Positions 42,270-51,793 of a DNA stretch of 64,000 nt are shown piece by piece (position 1 is the first letter of the stretch; the number at the start of each line of letters is the position of its first letter). The notes beneath the pieces were generated by a model. That model was not told where the DNA came from and made no database searches. It worked only from the letters and a program-made list of their open reading frames with translations. This DNA is from Chloroflexota bacterium. Its GTDB lineage: Bacteria; Chloroflexota; UBA11872; VXOZ01. The position numbers were made by a program, and so were the translations under genes. Where the stretch lies: positions 178,711-242,710 of the forward strand of contig CATQHC010000008.1 in assembly GCA_958295775.1 (NCBI GenBank). The letters are read 5' to 3'.

Positions 42270-42501
42270 CACCCGGTTAATTCCAAGTCCAATCTGCCGT
42301 TCTCTGGCGAGGCAAAGCCTCACAGACATAGGGGGGATCGGCTCTATTCGCGACTCGTCAGGCTCAGTGCGAGCAGCGGGAAGTCACTCCCACCCACGGG
42401 TCACCGAGTTTGCCCTCCACACTTGCCAAATACCGGTCTCTAAAGTGTCCACAATTGAGCCGCGCCAAGCGAAACTCCCGGCAAAGCGAGCGTGCGCTAC
42501 C

Positions 42502-42530
42502 TTGACCTTGCGGGAGGCGCTAAGTATAAT
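42502..42530 (+). promoter_or_regulatory. Sigma-70-type promoter for groES
   Basis: TTGACC (42502-42507), a 17-base spacer and TATAAT (42525-42530), about 100 bases before the groES start. It is the best vegetative promoter match seen in the window. No CIRCE element (TTAGCACTC with its inverted partner) is found between it and groES. The rest of 42270-42629 shows no other feature. Confidence 0.7.
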
Positions 42531-42629
42531 ATCCGTATCACCTACTCGCAGAGAGGGTTATGCTCACACGCGTAAGTAGGATGTAGTATTTCTAGTATCA
42601 TTTCCGATGAATCGGGAGGATTGTTACGG

Positions 42630-42935
42630 ATGGCAACTGCGACGAGTACCAAGATTACCCCGCTGGGTGATCGTGTGGTTGTACAGGCTCTTGAGCTAGA
42701 AGAGAAGACCCGCGGTGGAATCGTGCTTCCTGATACCGCCAAAGAGAAACCTCAAGAGGGTGAGGTAGTAGCGGTGGGCGAGGGTCGTGTTCTTGACAGC
42801 GGTGAGAAAGTAGCGGTGTCGGTTGAGCCTGGACAACGCATTCTCTTTGCAAAGTATGCCGGCACTGAGGTGAAACTCGGCGACCAGGAATACCTGATCC
42901 TTAGCGAGAAGGATGTGCTGGCAATCCTAAACTAG
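42630..42935 (+). CDS. groES: Co-chaperonin GroES
   Basis: 101 residues from ATG 42630 (GGGAGG upstream). The family signature [14 protein letters not shown], the mobile loop [20 protein letters not shown] (contacting GroEL) and [27 protein letters not shown] are complete. It caps the chaperonin ring during protein folding in the cytoplasm. Unusually, 358 bases with a probable terminator separate it from the groEL-like gene. Confidence 0.97.
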   Translation: MATATSTKITPLGDRVVVQALELEEKTRGGIVLPDTAKEKPQEGEVVAVGEGRVLDSGEKVAVSVEPGQRILFAKYAGTEVKLGDQEYLILSEKDVLAILN

Positions 42936-43067
42936 CCGGCATTCGCATTTGCCCAAGCGCACGCGCTGGCAGCGATCCACGCTCGCAACGTGTGCGCCAA
43001 GGTTGGCAATCACGAAGAAACGACCGAAATGCTCGTGCATTTTAGCGCGAACTATAGTCTCCAGAGG

Positions 43068-43127
43068 CCGGGGAAGAAGCGCAACACATGCTCAAATCGC
43101 GCTCGCTCCCCGGTTCTTCTTTCTTTA
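43068..43127 (+). terminator. Probable intrinsic terminator after groES
   Basis: CCGGGGA (43068-43074) pairs with TCCCCGG (43107-43113), with an inner GCGC pair, and is followed by TTCTTCTTTCTTTA. The stem has internal mismatches and a large loop. It would uncouple most groEL-like transcription from groES. Confidence 0.55.
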
Positions 43128-43293
43128 TACCCCTTGCGGTTTGCCTTAGTTCTTGTGTATCGTACACAGGTGACGCTACAGACAACGTAGCGGCGAAATA
43201 AGAAGTTAACCATCTCCGTGGTACCCTCTTGAGTGCGCTGTGGCGATGGCGGAGAGTATCACAAATGCTAATTGATTGGGGAGACAGCGAGTA

Positions 43294-44907
43294 ATGCCAC
43301 AACAACGCTTGCTACTGGAACCGGAAGCTCGCGAGGCCTTTAAGCGCGGATTTGACACGATGGCAGACGTGCTGAAGGTTACGCTAGGACCAAAGGCGCG
43401 AACAGTAGCCCTTGAGAGCATGTCCCAAAGGACTGCCCCACCCGAAATCATGAATGACGGCGCTACCATCGCACGCCGCATTGTCGAGTTGCCGGACCGC
43501 TTTGAGAACATGGGAGCCATGCTCATTCGCCACCTGGCGTGGCACGTGGGCGAGCAGGCCGGTGACGGCACTACCACGACCGCCGTGATCGCGCAGTCCA
43601 TTCTCGACCAGGCGTACAAAGCAATGGCTGCCGGCTACAATCCGATGTCACTGCGCAAAGGCATCGAACGCGCGGCTCAGGTAATGCTTGACGAGATTGG
43701 CGCGCTCACAAAGACATTGGATACCCGCGAGGAGATTAAGCGGCTCGCCAGCGTGGTCTGTCTCGACGAATATATGGGCGCCCTCATCGGTGAGATTGTT
43801 GAGACCCTCGGCCGGGATGCCATCATCATGGTCGAAGAGTCCAGAAGCATGAACCGCGTAGACCGTGAGTACGTGGAAGGCATGCAGTGGGACAAGGGCT
43901 ATCTCTCGCCGTACTTCATCACCAATCCGGACCGCATGGATTGCACGATAGAATCGCCCTTCATCCTGGTAACGGACAGCCAACTCAAGCGTGCGGAGCA
44001 GGTAATTCCCGCGCTCGAAGCAGTGAAGTCTGTCGGCGGCAAGAGCCTCGTCGTCTTTGCAAACATCGTGGAAGGCGAAGCCCTCGCCACCTTGGTAGTC
44101 AACAAGCAAGAAGGGGACATTCAAACGCTCGCCATTAAGGCGCCCGGCGCCGGGAACCGCATGGTGCACATCCTCGAGGATATCGCCATCATGTCGGGTG
44201 GTACGTTTGTTTCCGATGATTCCGGTGATTTGACGGAAGATATCACTGCGGCCGATCTGGGACGCGCGCGTCGTATATGGGCCAACCGCGACTTCTTCAC
44301 CATCGTGGGCGGCATGGGCAGCGAAGTCGCTATTCGCCGACGAATTCAGGAAGTAAAGAAGCTCCTCCCTGACGAAAAGAACGAATTCGAGCGCAATAAG
44401 ATGCGCGAGCGCATCGGCAAGCTCAGCGGCGGCATCGCGATCCTGAAGGTTGGCGGCTTTACCGAAGCCGAAATGAAAGAGAAGAAGCTGCGTGCCGACG
44501 ACGCCATGCTGGCAGTGCGCGCCGCACTGGAAGAAGGCGTTGTGCCCGGCGGCGGCATAGCGTTTATCCATGCCGCGAAAGCGGTGAGAAAGCTGAAGAC
44601 GAATGACGAGGAAGAGGCCTACGGTATCAGAATGATGGCGGAAGCGGCTGAAGCGCCGCTGCGCCAAATCCTCTTGAACGGCGGCTACGACCCCGAGGCC
44701 GTGATTGCCGAGATCTACCGCAGGCGCTACCCGACCGGCTTCGACGCGCACAACGGCAAGTTCGTCAACATGATCAAGGCGGGCATTGTGGACCCGATAA
44801 AGGTCGTGCGCTCTGCACTCTCCAAGGGCGTCAGCGGCGGCGTCATGGGCATGACGACGGAAGCCCTGATCTCACCGGGCAAGTACGACATGAACGTGAA
44901 CCCGTAG
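43294..44907 (+). CDS. groEL: Divergent GroEL-type (group I) chaperonin
   Basis: 537 residues from ATG 43294 (GGGGAGA upstream). ATPase residues are kept: TLGPKARTVAL, NDGATIARRIVE, AGDGTTTTAVIAQ (the GDGTT loop with catalytic Asp), VVPGGGIAFIHA and RADDAMLAVRAALEEG. Compared with typical GroEL the apical domain is altered: VCLDEYMGALIGEIVETLG and YLSPYFITNPDRM are recognisable, but many standard residues differ. The C-terminal GGM tail is replaced by KYDMNVNP. It probably forms a tetradecamer with GroES. Either it is this lineage's main chaperonin or a second, specialised copy. Confidence 0.88.
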   Translation: MPQQRLLLEPEAREAFKRGFDTMADVLKVTLGPKARTVALESMSQRTAPPEIMNDGATIARRIVELPDRFENMGAMLIRHLAWHVGEQAGDGTTTTAVIAQSILDQAYKAMAAGYNPMSLRKGIERAAQVMLDEIGALTKTLDTREEIKRLASVVCLDEYMGALIGEIVETLGRDAIIMVEESRSMNRVDREYVEGMQWDKGYLSPYFITNPDRMDCTIESPFILVTDSQLKRAEQVIPALEAVKSVGGKSLVVFANIVEGEALATLVVNKQEGDIQTLAIKAPGAGNRMVHILEDIAIMSGGTFVSDDSGDLTEDITAADLGRARRIWANRDFFTIVGGMGSEVAIRRRIQEVKKLLPDEKNEFERNKMRERIGKLSGGIAILKVGGFTEAEMKEKKLRADDAMLAVRAALEEGVVPGGGIAFIHAAKAVRKLKTNDEEEAYGIRMMAEAAEAPLRQILLNGGYDPEAVIAEIYRRRYPTGFDAHNGKFVNMIKAGIVDPIKVVRSALSKGVSGGVMGMTTEALISPGKYDMNVNP

Positions 44908-44925
44908 TCGTACCGCGCGTTCGGA

Positions 44926-45774
44926 CTATACCCAGTGCGCCGGCAGGCCGTAGCTGCCGCTCAGCAAGAAGCGCGTATACAGCCACAGAATTCCGGCTAC
45001 GATCAAGACGTCTATGGCGTAGCGCACGTGCCACGTCAGTCTGACCGGCATGTGCGGCTGCAGCGAGTGATTGCCGATCACTCCGAGGATACTGAGCACG
45101 GCAATCACCTCGAGCAGCAGTAACGGCCCCGCCGCTGTGGGGAAAAAGCCTTCTGCGACCGCGATTGGATTATTGATCAGCGTCGCCGGTTGGGGGCGGG
45201 CATAGACTTGGATTACCATGTCTTGGTCATCCCATCCCGCCATCCGCCGCATGTGAAATATCCCGCCCGGCAGCCGGTCCCATTTGCTGATTCGGTCTTC
45301 GATTACGGTTGTCTGGGAATCCTGATTCTCGATCTCAAAATAGAGCTGCCGCACGTCCTCCGGTAGAGGCCCCGGCAGCGCAAACGCGTAGACCTGCCAC
45401 GCTCCATTCCCCATGAGCAGGGCCCTGCGCTCCATGAGCGAGGCGCCTTCCGGGCCATGCGCTCGCAACCGCACCACCACGGGCACCCCGTCTGCAGTCT
45501 CCGGCACGCGCAATACCACGTCAACGCGGTCCACACGGCTCTCTGCCACAGTAAACGTCTGACCGTGCCGGGGGTTCACAGGGTCCAGTTCCCCACTGAA
45601 GTCATAGGTAAACTGCGGCAGCAACGGCATGTATGCACCGAGCAGTAGCGCGGTGACAGCAAGGTACCCTGCAAGCAGTAGGATGAGCACTGCGCCAATG
45701 ACGTTGAAGACTGCGAAGGGGAAACTTCCCGCCCCGCGCTGGTCAAGTAGCCGGCCGCTATTCATAGTCCCCAC
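44926..45774 (-). CDS. Membrane protein with extracytoplasmic beta domain
   Basis: 282 residues (start at 45774, with an ATG also at 45765). One membrane helix at about 22-48, an extracytoplasmic beta-rich domain of about 150 residues (VDRVDVVLRVPETAD, WQVYAFALPGPLPED), then two helices near 215-235 and 250-270. The stop of the upstream 805-residue gene overlaps its start by 17 bases, so the two are co-translated. The beta domain resembles carbohydrate-binding jelly-roll segments attached to cell-surface glycosyltransferases; this is an impression only. Confidence 0.75.
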   Translation of the reverse strand: MGTMNSGRLLDQRGAGSFPFAVFNVIGAVLILLLAGYLAVTALLLGAYMPLLPQFTYDFSGELDPVNPRHGQTFTVAESRVDRVDVVLRVPETADGVPVVVRLRAHGPEGASLMERRALLMGNGAWQVYAFALPGPLPEDVRQLYFEIENQDSQTTVIEDRISKWDRLPGGIFHMRRMAGWDDQDMVIQVYARPQPATLINNPIAVAEGFFPTAAGPLLLLEVIAVLSILGVIGNHSLQPHMPVRLTWHVRYAIDVLIVAGILWLYTRFLLSGSYGLPAHWV

Positions 45775-48175
45775 ACAATTCTAGATCCTTCGGCAAGTAG
45801 ACGGCTTCCTTTGGTCCGATTGGCGCATACACTTCTATCCAATGAACCTGAGCAACCCCATCCTCCGTATGGAGAGTAAGTTCAGTGTCAGGTTTTAAGG
45901 GCGGTGTGCGCACCGCAAGCGCTTCGTCAACTCGAATTCGCAACGAGAAACCGCTCCCGTTCTCCACACGAACCGTAGTCGGCTTGCTTACACTTATCAG
46001 GATACTCGCCTGCACCATGTCGCCCTGCGTAGAGGACTCAACCGAGCCATCAGCGGCAGCAGGCAAGTTGGGTAACTGCAATCTGAGGGGAGCGGTTGGC
46101 AGAACAACACCCTCGTCTACCCCGAACGACACCGCAGTTACTGCGTCCGTGTCCGTATCGTTCAAGCGCAGGAACGCCCGGCACGCTGGCGGCTGCGCGG
46201 TATCTTCCCTACGCCACACTTGCAGAAGACTGCCTCGCGCCAGCTTCTCGGCCAGCGCGGCACGTTGCACCTGATTTAGCCATGGCTCCGACGCGTAGAG
46301 ATACGTTATGTCTAACTCCTGCAACTCTTCCGCACTCAGTTTACCTTGCGCGAATTCAGCACGTTTCAATTGCGGAGTGTCGATGGGATTTGCCATGCGA
46401 TTACTGAAAATCGCTCCAGTTGGAATGTACTGTCCGCTATAGCCCGCCACATACATCGCAAATGTGGCGCGCTCACTCTGAGAGAAGGAAAGTCGGGGAT
46501 AAGCCCAGTGGGCAGCATTCCCCAGCACGAGCAGGCGCTCCTGCACTTCGGTTTCCCTGTTCAAGAACTCTTTAGCCGCTGCAACGTCCTTGCGGTATGC
46601 CTTAGGGGGCTGCGGATCGGCAAACCACGGTATTGCCATTGAGTATTGTACATACCCGCCAACGTACAACGCACCCGCGCCCAAGATTACGAGCAAGGTA
46701 GCGTATCGCAAAGGAGGGTTTGTCGAGCGCAATGCGGAAAGCAACCAAATCACCGCCAAACCCGTTACGAAGCCTAGCATCGCGACGCCCGAGTACACAA
46801 AGCGCCACATATCAGTTGCATGTCTCACCGTGAATAAGAAGAACACGCCAAAGCAAGCGCCGCTGTACAAGAGCAGCAGCCAAGACACATGATGCCTCGT
46901 TTGCCATACATAAAGTAGCGCCAGGGGGGCCGCGATCAACACCAGTCCCCAAAACCAGACCAAGTCTGACTGAAAGAGAGTTACCCAGACTTCAGCGCCT
47001 TGTCCATCGCCGTGGGTGTTAAGCTCGGATATTTTATAACGTAGAATATTCGCACCCTTGAACTGGAGTCCCGAGTCTATTGTCGCCCCGTTCAAGAGAC
47101 TGGCGAATAGTATGCCGGGGTTAGAAATGGCGGTAACGATCAGCGCAGTAGCGGCGCCGGCAACGCGCAGGATGTTCTTGTAGGATACGGGCCGAGAGGT
47201 AACAAACCGTATCGCCAAGTCAACCAGCAAAGCGGCAGCCAAGGCTGCAAACCACGTCTCGCTCGCGGCGGCCAGATGGCCGAGAACGACTCCAGTTGCC
47301 AACGCGAGGGCCGTGCGCCGCCTTCCTTCTGCCCGCCATGCATAAATGTATAGGGTCAGGCCGCAAAAGAGAACGAGGTAACCGTAACTCAATGAGACAT
47401 TCCACGCATTCGCCAAGGTTGGCCCTACAGAGCCGCGGAGATACGCTGTGACCAACGTGAAATGGTTGTAGTCTGAATTGTCAAGACCGGCCAACTGCGC
47501 TAACTGCAGCCAGCGGAAACCGCCCACAGTCAAGAAGAGTGCGGCGGCAAGCAGCGTTCGCCACGGACCGCAGCGGGCCGCGAGCCCCAAGCCAACCGCG
47601 CCAAGAAAGAGAAATATGTAGAGCGCAGCGGTAAGCCACGTAAGCACCTCAGGCGCAGGCAGGCCCGCGAGCCGGGTCACGAACGCGCCCAGCAAGTGAT
47701 AGGTGAGGCGGTACGTCAACAGTTGGTCCGGTTGGAAGGGATTGGCCACCGGGAAGTTTCCCCGCGCAATGGTGGACGTAAACGTGCTGTGGTGAAAGAG
47801 GCTCTCCAATTTCACGCCAGCGCCAACCGAATACTGCCAAGACACCGCCGCCACCACCCCAAAGTGCAGCGCAAGCGCCAGCAGCAGGACTACATACTTC
47901 CTGGAACCTGCCAGCTCGGTATGCAGCAGCCGCGACCGCCAGCAGTAGACGGCTGCCGCCAGTCCGCCGCACACCAAGAGTGCGAAGACAATCCACGTTG
48001 CAACCGCTATTCCTACAAGCAGTCCCAGCCAGGACAGCGCGATGCTCGTCGCTACCAACCCCACCATGCCGCCAAGGCATAGGAGCACCATTGGACGCCG
48101 TTCACGGCATAAAATCGCAATGCAGGCACTGCCTACGAGCACAAAGGAGGGTATGAGAAGAAAGAAGATCCACAT
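45758..48175 (-). CDS. GT-C-like polytopic membrane protein, paralogue A
   Basis: 805 residues with about twelve membrane helices in the first 560 and a C-terminal extracytoplasmic domain of some 230. The loop HHSTFTSTIARGN, followed by FPVANPFQPDQLLTYR, is the most conserved part shared with the gene upstream and resembles the acidic/basic catalytic loops of GT-C polyprenol-sugar transferases, but no clear catalytic pair is proven. ATG 48175 has no Shine-Dalgarno; TAGTATACT lies 33 bases upstream. It is exactly as long as its paralogue at 48357. It is probably involved in envelope glycan assembly. Confidence 0.7.
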   Translation of the reverse strand: MWIFFLLIPSFVLVGSACIAILCRERRPMVLLCLGGMVGLVATSIALSWLGLLVGIAVATWIVFALLVCGGLAAAVYCWRSRLLHTELAGSRKYVVLLLALALHFGVVAAVSWQYSVGAGVKLESLFHHSTFTSTIARGNFPVANPFQPDQLLTYRLTYHLLGAFVTRLAGLPAPEVLTWLTAALYIFLFLGAVGLGLAARCGPWRTLLAAALFLTVGGFRWLQLAQLAGLDNSDYNHFTLVTAYLRGSVGPTLANAWNVSLSYGYLVLFCGLTLYIYAWRAEGRRRTALALATGVVLGHLAAASETWFAALAAALLVDLAIRFVTSRPVSYKNILRVAGAATALIVTAISNPGILFASLLNGATIDSGLQFKGANILRYKISELNTHGDGQGAEVWVTLFQSDLVWFWGLVLIAAPLALLYVWQTRHHVSWLLLLYSGACFGVFFLFTVRHATDMWRFVYSGVAMLGFVTGLAVIWLLSALRSTNPPLRYATLLVILGAGALYVGGYVQYSMAIPWFADPQPPKAYRKDVAAAKEFLNRETEVQERLLVLGNAAHWAYPRLSFSQSERATFAMYVAGYSGQYIPTGAIFSNRMANPIDTPQLKRAEFAQGKLSAEELQELDITYLYASEPWLNQVQRAALAEKLARGSLLQVWRREDTAQPPACRAFLRLNDTDTDAVTAVSFGVDEGVVLPTAPLRLQLPNLPAAADGSVESSTQGDMVQASILISVSKPTTVRVENGSGFSLRIRVDEALAVRTPPLKPDTELTLHTEDGVAQVHWIEVYAPIGPKEAVYLPKDLELCGDYE

Positions 48176-48208
48176 AAATTTGAGGAGAATGCCGGAATGA
48201 TCGAAGCC

Positions 48209-48217
48209 AGTATACTA
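48209..48217 (-). promoter_or_regulatory. TAGTATACT element upstream of paralogue A
   Basis: On the minus strand TAGTATACT is followed by GGC and 33 bases to the ATG at 48175. The same string at the same distance precedes paralogue B, which supports a -10 function; no clear -35 is seen. Confidence 0.4.
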
Positions 48218-48356
48218 TGTTTGCATCGGCAGACAGTCCCGCTGCCATCACTCGACGCTCGTCAAGGGTTTAGAAGGGTTTCCGCAAGCAACAGGATGCG
48301 TCATGCTCCAATAGCAGCCATTGTTGCCGCGAAAACATCCACCGCCATGAGCCGGT

Positions 48357-50774
48357 TCAGTTGTGGGCCGCCGCACGTGTCTCACTACACAGTTCTAGGT
48401 GCTCCGGCAAATACGTGGCTCCATGGGGTCCTATGGGAGCATAGACCTCAAGCCACAGCACCCGCACAGTACCAGCTTCTGTCCGTAGGGTGAGCGTTGA
48501 GCCTGAGTCCAATGGCGGCGTGCGCACCGCAAGCGCATCTTCCACGACTATGCGCATTAAATTGTCATTCCCGGTTTCTATACGCACCGTAGTTGGTTCG
48601 CTTACTGTCAGCAGGATCGTTGCTTGCACCCTGTCCTGCCCCTTGGCGCCGCTTCCAGCATTGTTCGCCGCAGCCCCCAAGTGAGGAAGCGGCAATCGGA
48701 GTGGAGCGCCCGGCAGCGCGACTCTCTCCTCCTCGCTGAAAGACATTGCGTTTACGTTGGCCGTTGCTGATTCGTCCAGGCGCAGGAATGCCCGGCACGA
48801 GCGAGGCTGCGCCGAATCGTCCGCGTGCCACACGCGCTCGAGACTGCCCCGCGCCAATTTTTCAGCCAACGCGGCGTGTTGGACGCGACTGAGACGAGGG
48901 CCCGAAGCGTAGAGGTACGTGATTTCTAACGCCCGCAGATCGGCCATGCTCAGAGTACCCTGGGCGGCTGAGACGCGCTTTATCTGCAGCAAATCAGCAA
49001 TGGGATCAATGCTGTAATCACCCACCCCTTCAGCCGGATAGAACTGACCACTGTACGCCGCAACGAGCGCAGAGAGCCATCGCCCCTCAAGATCGAGCGC
49101 ATAATCTGGATGCATGCTCCAGCGTTCAGCGCCACCCACTACGAGTATTCGCTCCCTAAAGTCGATATTTCCAATTAAGAATCCACGTACTGCTTCCACG
49201 TCCAAACGATACGTTGCCGGCGGACGCGGATCGGCCAGCCACGGTACCGACAACGAATAAAGGACAAACCCAAATGTGAACACAAACGTAATAAGCGCGA
49301 GCAGGATGGCTGCAAGACGCTTTGCGAGAGTGGAGCCCAAGACCGCCTGTGAGAAGCACCAAACTGCCGCCAGACCCGAAACAAAGGCAAGACTCGCTGT
49401 GCCCGCTTGCGCAAAACGCCACATATCTCGCGCAAATTCAACGGTCAGAAGCAAGAACGCCCCAAAACACATGACGCTAAAGAGCAAGAATAGCCAAGAC
49501 ACGTGATCGTGGGTGCGCCAGACGTAGTAGAACGTGAGAGCAAACAAACATAGCGCAACCACCATAAACCACAAAAAGTCGGACTCCAGCAGCGGGACCC
49601 ATTCAGCCTTGCCATACACCATCCCTGGTGGCACTTGGAAGAGACGGGAGCCGCGAAACGCCGGGCTCAGCTCGCTTTGTACGCCGCCGAAGACGCGAGC
49701 GAACAATATGCCCGGGCTGACTATGGCTAGGAGCGCCATTACTCCAGCGGCGCCAGCAATGCGCAATGAATCTGCATATCGGATCCTCTTAGCAAGCAGG
49801 ATTCGCGCCCCAATGTCTACGCACAAGACGGCGGCCAGCGCGGCAAACCAGCTCTCGGTGGCGGCGGCAAGGTTCCCCATCATTGCGCCGATCGCGAGCA
49901 CGAGGATCGTGCGCCGGTTCCCTTCCGCGCGCAGACTGAAGAGATAGAAAGCGACGGCACATACCATTACCAAGAAACCAAAGACAATCGACACGTTGAT
50001 ATAGGTGTTTGTCATCACCAATCCAACAGCCCCTCGCAGCATGTTTGCAATCAGCGCGCTATGGCTGAAAGAGGGATTCTCCAGACCTGCGCTTGCCGCG
50101 ATGTGCACCCACCTGAGGTCGCCCACCGCCATCAAAGCCGACGACGCCAGCAACGTCCGCCAGGGGCCGAGGTTGAAAGCTCTCCCCAGACCGTTAACGC
50201 CAAGAAAGAGAATCGCGAACAATGCTGCATTGAGCCATGCAAGTACCTCCGGGGCGGATTGGTCCGCGAGCCGGGTCACAAACGCGGCCAGCAAATGGAA
50301 AGGGAGACGGTAGGCAAGGAGTTGATCGGGCCTATATGGATTGACAGCCGGATAGTTGCCTCGCGCAATGCTGGTAGTGTAAGCACTGTGAACGAAGAGG
50401 TTGTCCCCATTGCCGCCGGCGCCAACCGCAAATTGCCATGAGACCGCCGCGACTAGTCCGAAGTGCCCCGCCAGCACCAGCAGCAGGACTATGTACTTCC
50501 ATGAAACCGTTTCTTTGGACTGCAGCAGTCCCGTTTTCCACCAGTAGACCGCTCCGGCCAAACTTCCGGACACCAGCAGTACGAGCGTCACCCAGGTGGC
50601 AACTGCTATGCCCAACAGCAGCGCGGCAATGGACAAAACGATGCCTGTGAGGACCATTCCCACCATGCCCCCAAGGCAAAGGAGGACGAGGAGCCGCCGT
50701 TCATTGCACAGGGCTGCAATGCTCGTGCTGCCTACGAGCACAAATGAGGGAATGAGAACGCCGAATATCCACAT
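48357..50774 (-). CDS. GT-C-like polytopic membrane protein, paralogue B
   Basis: 805 residues from ATG 50774; longer upstream frames are ignored because the start aligns with MWIF of paralogue A. Helix pattern, loop (YTTSIARGNYPAVNPYRPDQLLAYR) and C-terminal extracytoplasmic domain are shared along the whole length, with perhaps 45-50 percent identity by eye. There is no Shine-Dalgarno. TAGTATACT lies 34 bases upstream. Gene order B-A-small membrane protein, all minus, suggests tandem duplication and a shared role, possibly in sugar transfer to an envelope polymer. Confidence 0.7.
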   Translation of the reverse strand: MWIFGVLIPSFVLVGSTSIAALCNERRLLVLLCLGGMVGMVLTGIVLSIAALLLGIAVATWVTLVLLVSGSLAGAVYWWKTGLLQSKETVSWKYIVLLLVLAGHFGLVAAVSWQFAVGAGGNGDNLFVHSAYTTSIARGNYPAVNPYRPDQLLAYRLPFHLLAAFVTRLADQSAPEVLAWLNAALFAILFLGVNGLGRAFNLGPWRTLLASSALMAVGDLRWVHIAASAGLENPSFSHSALIANMLRGAVGLVMTNTYINVSIVFGFLVMVCAVAFYLFSLRAEGNRRTILVLAIGAMMGNLAAATESWFAALAAVLCVDIGARILLAKRIRYADSLRIAGAAGVMALLAIVSPGILFARVFGGVQSELSPAFRGSRLFQVPPGMVYGKAEWVPLLESDFLWFMVVALCLFALTFYYVWRTHDHVSWLFLLFSVMCFGAFLLLTVEFARDMWRFAQAGTASLAFVSGLAAVWCFSQAVLGSTLAKRLAAILLALITFVFTFGFVLYSLSVPWLADPRPPATYRLDVEAVRGFLIGNIDFRERILVVGGAERWSMHPDYALDLEGRWLSALVAAYSGQFYPAEGVGDYSIDPIADLLQIKRVSAAQGTLSMADLRALEITYLYASGPRLSRVQHAALAEKLARGSLERVWHADDSAQPRSCRAFLRLDESATANVNAMSFSEEERVALPGAPLRLPLPHLGAAANNAGSGAKGQDRVQATILLTVSEPTTVRIETGNDNLMRIVVEDALAVRTPPLDSGSTLTLRTEAGTVRVLWLEVYAPIGPHGATYLPEHLELCSETRAAAHN

Positions 50775-51236
50775 GCTGTTTGAGGGGGGTGCCAGGGATG
50801 TCTTGGTCAGTATACTAAAAGTGCTCACGCTGACGATGCCGTCAGCACACAGATGCACTCGCTGCAGGTGGCGACGCTCACCGAATTCAAGCGGCCCGCA
50901 CCCATGTACGCTGCTATTGCAGCAGGGCTTAGCCAGCATGCGCGGCGAGTAGTCCGCCATGCGGGCGCCGGAATCTTGGTAAACTACCCTAGAATAAAAG
51001 CACCAAGAACCAAGTCCAACCCGCACTTCACATGGTATGCATTGTTCGCACGGCTGAAGTAGTGGCTTGGTGCGCCAATGCCGCAGCGAGCGCCGGCAAA
51101 TACGTTGCCAAGGGCGAGGATCCAGAATTCACGCGGGGGAAGACTCTAAACGCGCCTCTTGACGTACGCAGGGCCAAACATGAGGGATCGGCGTCAACTC
51201 AGGTCTTCGGCCAATACCCCAAAGGAGTGAACCGAC
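50775..51236. other. Divergent promoter region
   Basis: Separates paralogue B (minus) from the membrane-protein gene at 51237 (plus). It holds the TAGTATACT element at 50809-50817 (minus). No repeat or gene was seen in the rest. Confidence 0.5.
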
Positions 51237-51662
51237 ATGTCTACCCCAGGGACCGATCGGATTGCGATTAGTCGGGTGTGGCTGGCGGGCGGAGCCGCAT
51301 TCGTGCTTTCACTGCTCGCCAACGCCATCCTGCGCAGTCTCGTCATGGCGTTCTTCACCATTTCGCCGCTATTCCAAGCGTTGGCGGTATGGGATACCAT
51401 AATCATCTTCACCCTGGTTGGGGTATTTGCCGCCACCGTGGTGTTTGCAGTCATGGCCCGTCTGACCAGGCACGCCATCAAGCTCTTCCGCTGGCTCTCC
51501 GGCGTATTGCTTATCGTTTCGTTCGTACCGAACATCCTGATGCTGACTACCAACGGCCCCGGCGCCACGGTACCCGCCGTCGTGACCCTCATGGTCATGC
51601 ACGTCATCACCGCCGGCATCACCGTCTGGCTGCTCACCACCTGGCCGCGGTTAAGGCGCTAG
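51237..51662 (+). CDS. Hypothetical four-helix membrane protein (DUF6069-like)
   Basis: 141 residues from ATG 51237 with AAAGGAG 6 bases upstream. Four helices at about 15-40, 48-72, 84-106 and 112-134, with a short polar N-terminus. The overall pattern (RVWLAGGAAFVLSLLANAILR at helix 1, VMARLTRHAIKLFRWLSG between helices 2 and 3) fits the DUF6069 group of small membrane proteins of unknown role. Divergent to the two large membrane paralogues. Confidence 0.75.
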   Translation: MSTPGTDRIAISRVWLAGGAAFVLSLLANAILRSLVMAFFTISPLFQALAVWDTIIIFTLVGVFAATVVFAVMARLTRHAIKLFRWLSGVLLIVSFVPNILMLTTNGPGATVPAVVTLMVMHVITAGITVWLLTTWPRLRR

Positions 51663-51793
51663 GCCCGCGTGCACGGCGTACTGTTTCTGGTAGAAAAGGT
51701 AGCGGAATTCATGGCGATTCCTTGTGTATCCAAGCCCCAAGTCTTCAAAGCCAATCTCCATAGATGCGCGAAACGAAGGGAAAGGTGGACGAA

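Noticed and set aside
42531..42629. CIRCE operator before groES
   Set aside because: No TTAGCACTC with an inverted GAGTGCTAA partner is found.
43648..44751. Antisense frame of 367 codons over the chaperonin gene
   Set aside because: It is the complement of conserved GroEL codons and has no ribosome site.
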